The translations under genes were made by a program, and so were the position numbers. Shown one piece after another: positions 35,130 through 44,564 of a DNA stretch of 57,506 nucleotides (within the stretch, counting starts at the first letter, position 1; each line of letters opens with the position of its first letter). Below the pieces are notes generated by a model that searched no databases, was not told where the DNA came from, and saw nothing but the letters and a program-made list of their open reading frames with translations. The stretch comes from Varibaculum cambriense DSM 15806 (lineage in GTDB: Bacteria > Actinomycetota > Actinomycetes > Actinomycetales > Actinomycetaceae). The stretch spans positions 1 to 57,506 of the forward strand of contig NZ_ATUF01000007.1 in NCBI RefSeq assembly GCF_000420065.1, written 5' to 3'.

Positions 35130-36728
35130 ATGAAATCTCGTCTTGAACGAATACAACAGACCGGTCGCAAGTGGCTTAGCAACCTGTCCCGTCCTCAGCC
35201 TGAGGCTTCCCCGGCTCCGATAGACGTCGAATCCTATAACCAGGATCTATCGAAAGTGAAAGCCAATACTGAGCCCGTCTCAGAAAAAGAAGCGGTTCCG
35301 CTCACCTTGCGGGTAGCGGCAGATTGGTCTTGGCGCTTATTGGTGATTACGGTTGCTTTTGCGGGATTTCTATATGTAGTCGCTAAGTTCCAAGTAATTG
35401 TGGTTCCGGTAGCGGTAGCGTTGTTATTATCGGTGCTGCTAGAGCCGGTACTGCGAATTCTATATGTAAAACTGCATTTTCCGCGGACTTTAGCGGCGGC
35501 GGTTACTCTGATTATTGGGTTAGGGATCGTGACCGCGATGATCTCCATCTCTAGCACCCAATTGGCTAGCGAGCTTCCTAATCTAATCGCACATACTAAA
35601 GAGGGCGTGGATGAAGGTATCCACTGGCTAGCTACTGGTCCGTTAAAAATGGATACCGAGACGGCCACGAGGCTATGGGAGCAAGCCCAAGACCAAATTC
35701 AAAGCTATGCCCGCAAGAATGCTTCTTGGCTGGCATCCAATGCCTTGGGCACTATGTCAGCGGTGACGGGAGCCTTCACCGGGGCGCTAGCCGCCTTATT
35801 CTGCCTGTTCTTCTTCCTGAAAGATGGCCGTAAAATTTGGCAATGGTTCTTGCGTCTGCTTCCGCGTTCGGCGCGCAATCCCCTAAACGAGGCAGCTATT
35901 CGCGGTTGGGTTACTCTTGGTGCCTATACGCGTACCCAGTGCCTAGTAGCGGCAATTGACGCCGTAGGTATTGGTGGGGGTGCCTACCTGATTGGGGTGC
36001 CACTAGCGATTCCCCTGGCGATTTTAGTGTTCCTGGCGGCCTTCGTGCCTATTTTGGGTGCGATCCTCTCCGGCATGATGGCGGTAGCTATCGCTTTGGT
36101 AGATAAAGGTTTCACCACCGCTATCGTGATGCTGATTATTATTTTGGTAGTACAGCAAGTGGAATCTAATCTGTTGCAACCGGCTCTTATGTCTAATGCG
36201 GTCAGTCTGCATCCAGTCGCAGTGCTCTTGGCAGTGGCTGGGGGCGGTGCCGCTATGGGAATCGTGGGGGCAGTTTTCGCGGTTCCGATCTTGGCTTTCG
36301 TGAATACTACCGTACTCTACCTGCGCGGTTATGACAGCTTTATTCGCCTCAGCTACCAGAAGGATCGTCCGGGTGGTCCTCCCGGATCTTTAGATCGCGA
36401 ACTCGCGGAAGCGGCTCGACCTAGCGAACAAAATCTGGCAGAAGCTCGTCAAGCGAAAGCAGAAGCAGAAAAGGGCGGGGATCAGCGTACTCCTCGCGAG
36501 CATGCGGAGCAGGCTGAGAAAGTACAAAAAGAAATTCAAAACACTCTTTCAGAGTTTGCCAGTGCCGATCCTAACCAGATGCTGCCGGGAGACGCTAAAA
36601 CTGATTTTGAGGTAGGGGCGACCACTAAAATCGAAAAAGTTGCCCAGGCGGAGCAGGCAGCCCACGAAGAGGAGCGCGGTGTCTCCTGGCAGGGAGATAA
36701 TTCGGAAACTGCCGGTAGCAACGAATAA
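35130..36728 (+). CDS. AI-2E family transporter
   Basis: 532 residues with about eight membrane segments of the PF01594 type, e.g. VVPVAVALLLSVLLEPVL, FFLKDGRKIWQWFLRLLP and the conserved LVVQQVESNLLQPALMSNAV. The family includes the AI-2 exporter TqsA and many proteins with other roles. An extra 130-residue charged tail (glutamate, alanine, glutamine-rich, with likely coiled coil) follows the core. Convergent with the prenyl synthase gene, four bases apart. Confidence 0.9.
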   Translation: MKSRLERIQQTGRKWLSNLSRPQPEASPAPIDVESYNQDLSKVKANTEPVSEKEAVPLTLRVAADWSWRLLVITVAFAGFLYVVAKFQVIVVPVAVALLLSVLLEPVLRILYVKLHFPRTLAAAVTLIIGLGIVTAMISISSTQLASELPNLIAHTKEGVDEGIHWLATGPLKMDTETATRLWEQAQDQIQSYARKNASWLASNALGTMSAVTGAFTGALAALFCLFFFLKDGRKIWQWFLRLLPRSARNPLNEAAIRGWVTLGAYTRTQCLVAAIDAVGIGGGAYLIGVPLAIPLAILVFLAAFVPILGAILSGMMAVAIALVDKGFTTAIVMLIIILVVQQVESNLLQPALMSNAVSLHPVAVLLAVAGGGAAMGIVGAVFAVPILAFVNTTVLYLRGYDSFIRLSYQKDRPGGPPGSLDRELAEAARPSEQNLAEARQAKAEAEKGGDQRTPREHAEQAEKVQKEIQNTLSEFASADPNQMLPGDAKTDFEVGATTKIEKVAQAEQAAHEEERGVSWQGDNSETAGSNE

Positions 36729-36732
36729 GTTT

Positions 36733-37497
36733 TTACTTACCCATCCGCCGTTCCCGGAGGGCAAAGTCGCGCAGTGCGCGGTAGAAGTCGATTTTCCGGA
36801 AATCGGGCCAGAAGGCTTCGCAAAAATAGTATTCAGAGTGAGTGGACTGCCACATCAAGAATCCAGACAGACGCTGCTCCCCAGAAGTGCGAATAACCAA
36901 ATCGGGGTCTGGTTGCCCGGCGGTATAAACATGGGAAGTTATTTCGTCAACAGAAAGTTCCCTGGCAACGGTTTCTAAAGTAGCGCCCTCTTGTGCTTTT
37001 TCCAGTAACAAGTTGCGCACGGCCTCGGTAATTTCTTCGCGACCGCCGTAGCCGACTGCGATATTTACGGTCAGGGGAGAGCCGGTACGCGTTTGGGCTA
37101 CCGCCCGCTGTAGACGCTGTTGTACCTGATCTGGTAGCAGAGAAAGATTTCCCAGCAACCGCAAGTGCCAGCGGTCTAGGGAAGCTATTTGCTCTACCAC
37201 CCCGCAAATAATGTCAAAAAGTTTCGTGAGTTCGTCTCCAGAACGTCGCAGGTTATCGGTAGAGAGCATCCAGAGGGTAACTACCGGGATCCCAACCTCT
37301 TCACTCCAGCCTAAAAATTCAAGAGCCTTGTCGGCACCAACTCTATGGCCGGTTTCAGATTGTGCCCCCACCTGGTGAGCCCAGCGTCGATTCCCATCGA
37401 GAATAACCCCCACGTGGCGCGGCAAAGAATCAGTAGGGAGTGCCTTTTCTAGGTTGCGGGCATAGAGTCGATAGACCAGATCTGTAAGGTGAGTCAA
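36733..37497 (-). CDS. Z-isoprenyl diphosphate synthase (UppS family)
   Basis: 254 residues from TTG 37497 with AAAGGAG close upstream. The substrate-binding motif VGVILDGNRRWAHQ holds the catalytic aspartate, and the C-terminal signature is LVIRTSGEQRLSGFLMWQS plus EYYFCEAFWPDF. It condenses isopentenyl diphosphate onto an allylic starter in cis. Whether it makes the C55 wall carrier or a short Z-farnesyl product (as Rv1086 does) cannot be told from sequence. Confidence 0.92.
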   Translation of the reverse strand: MTHLTDLVYRLYARNLEKALPTDSLPRHVGVILDGNRRWAHQVGAQSETGHRVGADKALEFLGWSEEVGIPVVTLWMLSTDNLRRSGDELTKLFDIICGVVEQIASLDRWHLRLLGNLSLLPDQVQQRLQRAVAQTRTGSPLTVNIAVGYGGREEITEAVRNLLLEKAQEGATLETVARELSVDEITSHVYTAGQPDPDLVIRTSGEQRLSGFLMWQSTHSEYYFCEAFWPDFRKIDFYRALRDFALRERRMGK

Positions 37498-37647
37498 GCT
37501 TGCTCCTTTAGGGTAATAGTTGAATTTTACCCCCTAGGGAGTGTTGTTGACAGTATTGCGCCCCTGCAATAGCGTAGGTCGCAAGTAAAATATTCTGCCG
37601 TAGCTTTTGGGGCTGGGACAGGTTTCTATCTGACCTGAGGAGGACGG

Positions 37648-38340
37648 ATGACACCTGATGAAGGAACATACACCCAGATGAAAAGACGGGTAACTGATTC
37701 TCTTAATGTCTTGCCCAAACCCAAAATGCGGGGATGGATTCACACCGTTACGGTACCGCTTTCCCTGGCGGCAGCGATTGTGCTGATTTGTTTAGCCAAT
37801 ACTGCTAGCGAACGCTGGGCGTGTGCGGTATATCTGGTTTGTTCTCTACTGCTTTTCGGGGTTTCTTCGCTGTATCACCGCATAGATTGGGGTAAACGTG
37901 CCCATAGTGTGATGCGTCGCCTTGATCATTGCAATATTTTCTTGTTGATCGCCGGGTCTTATACCCCGATAGCAGTCTCCCTCTTGTCTTACCCACAGGC
38001 TAGAAACCTATTGGTGCTGGTGTGGCTGGGTGCTTTGGCCGGAATCTTGCTTTCGATATTTTGGCCCGGTGCCCCCCGGTGGCTGTATGTTCCTATCTAT
38101 ATTTTGCTGGGTTGGGTAGCTTTGGGCTATATGGGACCGCTTCGGCAAGCTGGGGGATTAGCCTTGATATGGCTACTAGTGGCCGGCGGACTTTGTTACT
38201 CGGTAGGAGCGGTTTTTTATGGGCTGCGTTGGCCGGGTAGGAACGCTCGCTACTTTGGTTACCACGAGATTTTCCACGCCGGTACGGTGGCAGGGTGGAC
38301 ATGTATTTGTATTGCCGCTTATTTCGCGGTTTTGGCTTAA
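37648..38340 (+). CDS. Hemolysin III family (TrhA/PAQR-like) membrane protein
   Basis: 230 residues with seven membrane segments. The PAQR-type zinc-site residues are visible: SSLYHRIDWGK, RRLDHCNIFLLIAGSYTP and the C-terminal GYHEIFHAGTV. GGAGGA precedes the ATG. Family members affect membrane fluidity; a true hemolytic role is doubtful. Divergent from the prenyl synthase gene. Confidence 0.92.
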   Translation: MTPDEGTYTQMKRRVTDSLNVLPKPKMRGWIHTVTVPLSLAAAIVLICLANTASERWACAVYLVCSLLLFGVSSLYHRIDWGKRAHSVMRRLDHCNIFLLIAGSYTPIAVSLLSYPQARNLLVLVWLGALAGILLSIFWPGAPRWLYVPIYILLGWVALGYMGPLRQAGGLALIWLLVAGGLCYSVGAVFYGLRWPGRNARYFGYHEIFHAGTVAGWTCICIAAYFAVLA

Positions 38341-38352
38341 TTAGAAAGTTTA

Positions 38353-38398
38353 TGCCGGTAGTTCCCTCAGGTTCCCTCTGATAGCAACTTTACCGGCA
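38353..38398 (+). terminator. Weak hairpin after hemolysin III gene
   Basis: TGCCGGTA and TACCGGCA pair across a 30-base loop, followed by ATTTGTT. It is possibly the end of the upstream transcript. Confidence 0.45.
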
Positions 38399-38425
38399 AT
38401 TTGTTACACTGATACCTGCTGTTTT

Positions 38426-38455
38426 ACTGACCGCGCTCGGCGTGGTCAGTCTTTT
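38426..38455 (+). promoter_or_regulatory. Terminator-like hairpin in the greA leader (possible attenuator)
   Basis: ACTGACCGCGC and GCGTGGTCAGT form an 11-pair stem (one wobble) with a three-base loop, followed directly by CTTTTATTTATT. It has the form of an intrinsic terminator but lies 24 bases before the greA start and before its ribosome site (GAGGA). A possible extended -10 (TGTTACACT) lies at about 38402-38410, so the hairpin would sit in the greA leader. Confidence 0.7.
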
Positions 38456-38478
38456 ATTTATTAGCTGAGGAGAACACG

Positions 38479-38955
38479 ATGGCAGACAAGACCTGGATGA
38501 CCCAGGAATCATATGATCGTCTAAAAGAAGAGCTACGCCATCTCGAAGAAGTAGAGCGCCCGGCGATTGCCCGGCGAATCGATGAGGCTCGCCAAGAGGG
38601 AGACCTAAAAGAAAACGGTGGCTACCATGCAGCTCGAGAACAACAGTCTTGGAATGAAACTCGGATTCTGCAGCTAAAAGAAATCATGGAAAATGCCGAG
38701 GTAGGCGAGCCTCCCGCAGATGACGGCATTGTGGAACCCGGGATGGTAGTGAAGGCTACTCTGGGGCGGCGGGAAGTGAAGTTCCTAATGGGGTCGCGCG
38801 AGGCCAGCCCGGATGTGGATATGGATGTCTATTCCCCGGATGCTCCGCTGGGGCAAGCAATTATGGGGCATAAAGTAGGCGAAACCGTGGATTATTTAGC
38901 TCCTAACGGCAAAAATATTAAGGTAAAGCTGCTAGAAGTTACCCCTTTTGAATAG
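38479..38955 (+). CDS. greA: Transcription elongation factor GreA
   Basis: 158 residues, normal length. The N-terminal coiled coil carries the acidic tip GDLKENGGYHAAREQQ; its D and E reach into the polymerase channel and stimulate RNA cleavage in stalled complexes. The C-terminal FKBP-like domain ends YLAPNGKNIKVKLLEV. It has its own leader hairpin and is convergent with the LssY_C gene. Confidence 0.97.
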   Translation: MADKTWMTQESYDRLKEELRHLEEVERPAIARRIDEARQEGDLKENGGYHAAREQQSWNETRILQLKEIMENAEVGEPPADDGIVEPGMVVKATLGRREVKFLMGSREASPDVDMDVYSPDAPLGQAIMGHKVGETVDYLAPNGKNIKVKLLEVTPFE

Positions 38956-38998
38956 GGGTATTCCTGGTCAAGGAGCTTTTGCGGGGAGTATTTGCTGG

Positions 38999-40474
38999 TT
39001 ACTCTACCTTCACCCAACGCCGCGCAGCCGGGGAAGTAATCGCTAAGATTGCCAACACCGATAGGGTAGTGGAAGTAATCCAGAGGGGGGTGCCGGAAGC
39101 GCCCTCAATCCCCAAAGACTCCATCATCCGCACAAACACCGTTGCGGTAAGTACCAACAGCAAGCCTAGGCGCATCCATTTTTGGTGAAATAAAGTTCCC
39201 ACGATTAGCGCCGTCAGTAACACCGCTAACGCCATGAAGCCGTAGCCTGCCAAGCGAGTCTGGTAGAAAGAAAACCCCAATTCAACAGCGTATTTCGGGT
39301 TGGTAGCTAAAATGTAGCCCACAACCGCCAGTTCTAGGGCATGTAGCGCTGTTAAAGTAATTCCGCAAGCCAAAGAAGTGGCTGGCACCTCGCGGTCACG
39401 CAGTAGCCGGCGCTTCATTTTCTTTTCTGTCTGTTCGCGGGAAGAACGCAGATACCCTTTGTGTTGCAAAGCCAGATTTTCATGTGGATTTATGTGTTCT
39501 TCACTTACCAGGTTGGCTTCAATAACCGGCAAGCTGCCATCGGTTTGTACCCGGTCGCCTCCGCCGTTGCGTGAGTGATAGGCACTGGTAGCGTCGGGAA
39601 TCACCTCTACCTCTACGCTGGTGCAGGCTTCGCGGACGGTGTCCACTACATGGTCACGTTCAATGTCGATGTTTTCGTCTATCTTGTGAGTAATCTGCAA
39701 AGTAAAAAGCGATAGGCCAACCGCCTTATCGAAAGTTGCAGCTGCCAGCCAATCTACCTGGATTCCTCCCGGTAGTTTCCAGCCTTCCGGAACCTTCCAA
39801 AAACGCACATGGTGCCGCTGACTGGGATTGCCATCGACCTCTTGTTGATAGGCAAAATCTTGTTTCCTACCAAAAAGATAGAGCGGAGAAACCGGTGCCG
39901 CCGGGTAAGAGCGCTTAAAAACACTGGCAAAAATAATTTTCCAAGAAGAAGAAAGCGTGATCTCGTCAGCCAGCGTCCAACCGGCTGCCTGCATCGCCAG
40001 GTGGATGTCCTCCTCTTCCCCCAGCCAAGCCAGGTTAACGGGATCGCCCAGAATCCCATCCCCAGTTTTAGAACGGCCGATGTAATAGTCCGGAACATAG
40101 AGCGAAGACATTATTTGATGCAGGCGTGGCAGCGCCAGATAGGCCAAAAGAACCCAGAAAAAAGTTAAATAGATCAGGATAACCAGAGAAAACTGGAAAC
40201 CATGCTTGAGGAGGATCCACGCCAGTCTCACGGTGAGAACCGCGGCGATTACTACAAAAATATAATCGATGATCTGGTAGAGGCTGAGGGGAGCAGAGCG
40301 GTGATAACCCAGCTTTTGCCCCAATTCAAAGGGCAGGTGCTCGCTGACTTCTGCTCCTTTCTGCGGGGTATGCTCCTGGTCTTTAGTAGCCGTATGGGCG
40401 CCCGAGTCTGCGCCCTCCGGTAGTAGTTCCTTAACCTCGGTATTGAGTGCCGACTTATCTTCGCTGGTAGTCAT
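38999..40474 (-). CDS. LssY_C-domain membrane protein
   Basis: 491 residues. An acidic N-terminal region precedes two membrane segments (about 65-110). The soluble middle resembles LssY_C: AGWTLADEITLSSSWKIIFA, SPLYLFGRKQDFAYQQEVDG, HHVRFWKVP and ATFDKAVGLS. A second hydrophobic block of about four segments closes the protein. The function of LssY_C is unknown. It begins three bases behind xseB and is probably in the same operon. Confidence 0.8.
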   Translation of the reverse strand: MTTSEDKSALNTEVKELLPEGADSGAHTATKDQEHTPQKGAEVSEHLPFELGQKLGYHRSAPLSLYQIIDYIFVVIAAVLTVRLAWILLKHGFQFSLVILIYLTFFWVLLAYLALPRLHQIMSSLYVPDYYIGRSKTGDGILGDPVNLAWLGEEEDIHLAMQAAGWTLADEITLSSSWKIIFASVFKRSYPAAPVSPLYLFGRKQDFAYQQEVDGNPSQRHHVRFWKVPEGWKLPGGIQVDWLAAATFDKAVGLSLFTLQITHKIDENIDIERDHVVDTVREACTSVEVEVIPDATSAYHSRNGGGDRVQTDGSLPVIEANLVSEEHINPHENLALQHKGYLRSSREQTEKKMKRRLLRDREVPATSLACGITLTALHALELAVVGYILATNPKYAVELGFSFYQTRLAGYGFMALAVLLTALIVGTLFHQKWMRLGLLLVLTATVFVRMMESLGIEGASGTPLWITSTTLSVLAILAITSPAARRWVKVE

Positions 40475-40476
40475 GG

Positions 40477-40692
40477 CTATTCTGATTTCTTAGCCTGTTC
40501 CAAACGTTGCTTGGCCGCATCTAAGAAGGATTGGCAGTGACTTGCGAGTTGTTCCCCGCGCTCCCACACCTTCAAAGATTCCTCCAGGCCTAGCTTGCCC
40601 GACTCTAGCTGGGCAATCGCGGCCACCAACTGCTCACGTGCCTGCTCATAGGAAAGTTCTGCCACTGGAACTTCTATGTTTTCTTCACTCAT
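40477..40692 (-). CDS. xseB: Exonuclease VII small subunit
   Basis: 71 residues from ATG 40692; GGAGG lies inside the end of xseA. Family pattern: LSYEQAREQLVAAIAQLESG, LGLEESLKVWERGEQLA. With XseA it forms the exonuclease that degrades single-stranded DNA from both ends. Confidence 0.95.
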   Translation of the reverse strand: MSEENIEVPVAELSYEQAREQLVAAIAQLESGKLGLEESLKVWERGEQLASHCQSFLDAAKQRLEQAKKSE

Positions 40693-40701
40693 CACTGCCT
40701 C

Positions 40702-41970
40702 CTAAGCTTTTTTCTGATTCGTACCAAAAACCTTGGTTACTGCGGTTCCGTCAGCGAAAATCGCCTCTAACAGATCCCCTTTGCTTACCTGCGATACCGA
40801 TTTGATGACCCCACCAGCAGGCGAGCGCAAAATGCTATAGCCACGCTCTAAAATGCCTTGGGGAGAATAGGCTTTCAAAGCATCGCGCCATCCGCGCAGA
40901 GAAGTTAGCTGATTTTCCAGCTGGGTTTCAAAACGAAAACGCAGCCGCTGACCCTCTAGTGCCAAAGAATGTTCCTGAGCCGCAATAACCGCGCTAGGAT
41001 CGGCCAGGACGGGGCGGGCGCGCAACTGGGCTAACTGCCCTAAATGTTGATCTAAGAGAGCGAGCATCTGGGTGCGCAAACGGGAGCGGGCGCCCTGGAC
41101 CCCCAAAAATTCCTCCTGTAAATCCGGCACAATCCGTCGCGCCGCATCGGTAGGGGTAGACGCCCGATAGTCAGCCACGAAATCTAGCAGCGGCGCGTCC
41201 TCCTCATGGCCGATAGCGGAAACTATAGGGGTACGCGCCTGAGCCGCTGCCCGCACTAGGGATTCCTCGGAAAAAGGTAGTAGATCCTCGACCGCTCCGC
41301 CCCCGCGGGAAATCACAATTACCTCTACCTGGGGGAGGGAGTCTAGTTCGGCTAGCGCCCGAGTTACCTCCGCGGCGCAAGTAGGGCCTTGTACTGCCAC
41401 TTCGCGAATTTCGAATTCGGCTAGTGGCCAGCGTGCCAAAGCATTCACCATTACGTCCTGTTTGGCTTTAGCATTGCGCCCCACAATCAAACCAATTTTG
41501 CGGGGAATCACCGGCAGGGGGTGCTTGTTTTCCTGGGCAAATAGACCTTCTGCGGCTAGTTTCTTGCGGAGCGCCTCAATCTGGGCAAGCAGGTTTCCTA
41601 CCCCGACTGCGTGGACTTCCTTAGCCATCAGCGAAAGGGATCCTGAGCCCTCATAAAAATCGGGTTTGGCGTAAATAACTACCTGCGCCCCCTCGGAAAA
41701 ATCTCCCCCGACTGAGTCCAGAACCGTAGGCCAACATTTCACCGTCATGGAAGTACTTTGGTTGGCGTCCCGCAGCACAAAGAAAGCCATGCGCGCGCCC
41801 GGACGCCGTTTATACTCCACAACCTGCCCGCTCACCCACAGCGGTGACATTCGGTTCACATATTTCTTGATATTAGCGGTCAGCAAAGATAACGGCCACG
41901 GGTTTTCCCGAGTGGTTTGGGCAGCCGTGGGAGCCAGCGGTGTTTGCGGACCCTGAGGATTTGTGCGCAC
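40702..41970 (-). CDS. xseA: Exonuclease VII large subunit
   Basis: 422 residues from GTG. An N-terminal OB-fold (PLWVSGQVVEYKRRPGARMA) is followed by the catalytic domain with VIPRKIGLIVGRNAKAKQDV, VIVISRGGGAVEDLLPF and IVSAIGHEEDAPLLDFVADY, then a coiled-coil region. It is the catalytic subunit and is coupled to xseB. Divergent from ispH. Confidence 0.96.
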   Translation of the reverse strand: MRTNPQGPQTPLAPTAAQTTRENPWPLSLLTANIKKYVNRMSPLWVSGQVVEYKRRPGARMAFFVLRDANQSTSMTVKCWPTVLDSVGGDFSEGAQVVIYAKPDFYEGSGSLSLMAKEVHAVGVGNLLAQIEALRKKLAAEGLFAQENKHPLPVIPRKIGLIVGRNAKAKQDVMVNALARWPLAEFEIREVAVQGPTCAAEVTRALAELDSLPQVEVIVISRGGGAVEDLLPFSEESLVRAAAQARTPIVSAIGHEEDAPLLDFVADYRASTPTDAARRIVPDLQEEFLGVQGARSRLRTQMLALLDQHLGQLAQLRARPVLADPSAVIAAQEHSLALEGQRLRFRFETQLENQLTSLRGWRDALKAYSPQGILERGYSILRSPAGGVIKSVSQVSKGDLLEAIFADGTAVTKVFGTNQKKA

Positions 41971-42047
41971 CGCTTCATTCTACCCACAGGTACTGCCCAG
42001 TAGTCACCGGTTCGGCGGGAAGCAAAATACCTGAGTAGGATAGGGGC

Positions 42048-43052
42048 GTGGTAACTAAGAAGGTACTCTTGGCATCCCCGCGCGGTTACTGCGCGGGAGT
42101 AGATCGCGCAGTCGACGTAGTAGAAAAAGCCTTAGCGCTCTATGGAGCCCCAGTATATGTGCGTAAAGAGATCGTACACAACAAGTTTGTAGTGGAGCAG
42201 CTTAGCGCTAAAGGTGCGCGTTTTGTAACTGAGCTAGATGAAGTTCCCACCGGGGCGCGGGTAGTGTTTTCCGCCCACGGAGTATCTCCGGCGGTGCGCG
42301 AAGAAGCCAAGCGGCGGGGCCTGAAAACCGTAGATGCTACCTGTCCACTGGTGACTAAAGTTCACCGCGAAGCCCTGCGTTTTGCAAAGGCTGATTACGA
42401 CATTGTGCTGGTAGGCCACGAAGGTCATGAGGAAGTCGAAGGTACCCAAGGGGAAGCCCCAGACCATATTCAAGTAGTAGGCGACCCCGAAAGCGTAAAC
42501 CAAGTCCAGGTGCGCGACCCGGAAAAGGTGGTGTGGCTTTCTCAAACCACTTTAAGCCTTGATGAAACTAGAGAAACTGTAGATAAGCTGCGGGAACGAT
42601 TCCCAGGGCTCAGCGATCCCCCCAGTGAGGACATTTGTTTCGCCACTCAAAACCGGCAGGGGGCAGTAAAAAAGATTGCGGAACAGGCCGAGGTAGTAGT
42701 GGTCGTAGGGTCAGCGAACTCCTCCAACTCGGTGCGGTTAAAAGAAGTAGCCGAAGTAGGCGGGGCTCAGCGCGCCTATCGCATTGATAAGGCCTTAGAG
42801 ATGGAAGAGCTCTGGTTCGAAGGGGTAGAAACCGTGGGGCTAACCTCCGGTGCCTCCGTGCCTGAAGTGCTGGTAAAAGAGGTATTAGCACAGCTGGCGC
42901 AATGGGGATTTGCGGAAGTAAAGGAAGTGGAAACCGCTCAGGAAACCGTAACTTTCGCATTGCCTTTACCCTTGCGTAAAGAACTGACAGAAGCGGGAAT
43001 CATAAAAACCAATAACCGCCGACGCACCAACGATCCGGGGCATACTTGTTAG
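42048..43052 (+). CDS. ispH: 4-hydroxy-3-methylbut-2-enyl diphosphate reductase
   Basis: 334 residues from GTG. The three iron-sulfur cysteines are in [24 protein letters not shown] and [12 protein letters not shown], and the substrate loop is ANSSNSVRL. It is the last step of the MEP pathway, giving isopentenyl and dimethylallyl diphosphate, the substrates of the prenyl synthase encoded 5 kb away. Confidence 0.97.
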   Translation: MVTKKVLLASPRGYCAGVDRAVDVVEKALALYGAPVYVRKEIVHNKFVVEQLSAKGARFVTELDEVPTGARVVFSAHGVSPAVREEAKRRGLKTVDATCPLVTKVHREALRFAKADYDIVLVGHEGHEEVEGTQGEAPDHIQVVGDPESVNQVQVRDPEKVVWLSQTTLSLDETRETVDKLRERFPGLSDPPSEDICFATQNRQGAVKKIAEQAEVVVVVGSANSSNSVRLKEVAEVGGAQRAYRIDKALEMEELWFEGVETVGLTSGASVPEVLVKEVLAQLAQWGFAEVKEVETAQETVTFALPLPLRKELTEAGIIKTNNRRRTNDPGHTC

Positions 43053-43060
43053 AGGTAACC

Positions 43061-44506
43061 GTGCTGACTTCTATACCTTTCGTAGTTGCAATTTGCCTAT
43101 TAGCTTTGGCATTAGTTTTTGCCTTACCTTTCCTGATCACAAAGTCGAAGTGGCAACTGAGCGCGATCGTAAAAGTGGTGGCAGTATCGCTGGTACAAGT
43201 AGTGGCGGCCGGGTTAGTTATCAATTTGCCGATGCAATACGTGTCCACTCCTACCGAGCTGTGGCAGATGCTTAGCAGCCAACAAAACACCAAGGTGAAA
43301 ATTACTGATACCCAGCGGGGAAAACAGCTTAAAAACCGTGAGCCGGTTGCCTCAGAAAAAATAAATCCCTTAACCGCGCCCGCCTTACCTGGACAAGAAG
43401 AATGGATACCCCAGTTCAAACCCCGAGGAAAAGCCGGCGCAATCACCGTGTTCTCGGGACCAAAATCCGGGGTGAAAGAAAAAGTCATGGTGTGGACCCC
43501 TGAAGGCTATGACCCGGAAGACCGCAGCAAAACCTATAACGTAATAGAGTTCCTGCACGGTTACCCTGGTTCTCCAGTATCGGTCGCCCTCGCCCTCGAT
43601 TTTTCTGGCAGCTTACAAAAAGCCATCGACAGGGGAGAGATCGCCCCGACCATCGCGGTGATCCCGGAAGGAAACGTAAACCTCAAAGCCCCCACCTGTG
43701 CAGATGTAGAGGGGAAGGCGCAAACTGCCACCTGGCTCAGTTTCGATATTCCCAAAATGGTGCGCTCTAGCTTCCCGAATGTATCCGATAAAAGAAAAGA
43801 CTGGTTGATCACCGGGAACTCATCCGGGGCGTATTGTGCTGGGCGTCTAGGAATCGCCTATGGAGATGTTTTTGGTGCTAGCGCGATCCTCTCCGGTTAC
43901 GATCAGCCGATTGTGGGGTCTTGGGGAGGGCACACCTCTGCTGCATTCGCGGAAAACACCCTGTCTAACCTGGTGGGTGAGTCCCGTCCTTGGCCCCTAA
44001 ACATATATGTTTTTGGGGCACAAATGGATCGAGATTCTTTGCATTTAGCAAAAAATCTGGCGCGGGCTCCCTTTAAAAGCGGTGACCGGCTGCAGCTAAA
44101 TATAAAAGCGGAGGGCGGGCACAACTGGGCAACCTGGCGTGAACAAATGCCGGATCTATACCGCTGGTGGGAACAGATACGTACCACTAAGGCACCGAGC
44201 AGCCTCCTGATAAAAGGGGCTGATTCTGCGCTCTTGCCCGAAACCACCCCGGGAGTATTTTCCTTAATGGGCTGGGGCACGATTATCGTTACTGCTTTAG
44301 TGGCTATTTTGGCTCTAGCCACGCTGATTCGCCGAGTACCGAAAGTGATGAAGGCTGGCACCCGCGTAGCCTATTTAAAGGCTCTCGTTGGATCGCTTGC
44401 TGCCATGATCTTGGTGATCATAGCGGTGATGCTGCCTATAAACCGGTGGGGGGAGTTCTACACCTCTGTCATGGAGATTGTGCGCACCATTGCCGGAGGA
44501 GCCTGA
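43061..44506 (+). CDS. Membrane-anchored esterase (alpha/beta hydrolase, esterase D-like)
   Basis: About 481 residues. GTG 43061 is preceded by AGAGGT; a TTG at 43046 overlaps ispH. Two N-terminal membrane helices, then an esterase D/mycolyltransferase-type domain: VIEFLHGYPGSP (oxyanion region), nucleophile in ITGNSSGAYCAGRLG, and histidine in EGGHNWATWREQMPDLYRWW. Two more membrane helices close it. The catalytic domain is probably outside the cell. The order hydrolase after ispH and before ychF suggests co-transcription; the substrate is unknown. Confidence 0.82.
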   Translation: MLTSIPFVVAICLLALALVFALPFLITKSKWQLSAIVKVVAVSLVQVVAAGLVINLPMQYVSTPTELWQMLSSQQNTKVKITDTQRGKQLKNREPVASEKINPLTAPALPGQEEWIPQFKPRGKAGAITVFSGPKSGVKEKVMVWTPEGYDPEDRSKTYNVIEFLHGYPGSPVSVALALDFSGSLQKAIDRGEIAPTIAVIPEGNVNLKAPTCADVEGKAQTATWLSFDIPKMVRSSFPNVSDKRKDWLITGNSSGAYCAGRLGIAYGDVFGASAILSGYDQPIVGSWGGHTSAAFAENTLSNLVGESRPWPLNIYVFGAQMDRDSLHLAKNLARAPFKSGDRLQLNIKAEGGHNWATWREQMPDLYRWWEQIRTTKAPSSLLIKGADSALLPETTPGVFSLMGWGTIIVTALVAILALATLIRRVPKVMKAGTRVAYLKALVGSLAAMILVIIAVMLPINRWGEFYTSVMEIVRTIAGGA

Positions 44507-44564
44507 GCCTAGGATTTTTAGGGCCAGATTTCCTGCCGCTTTCGCCCTTCGATAGGGTAGAGGC

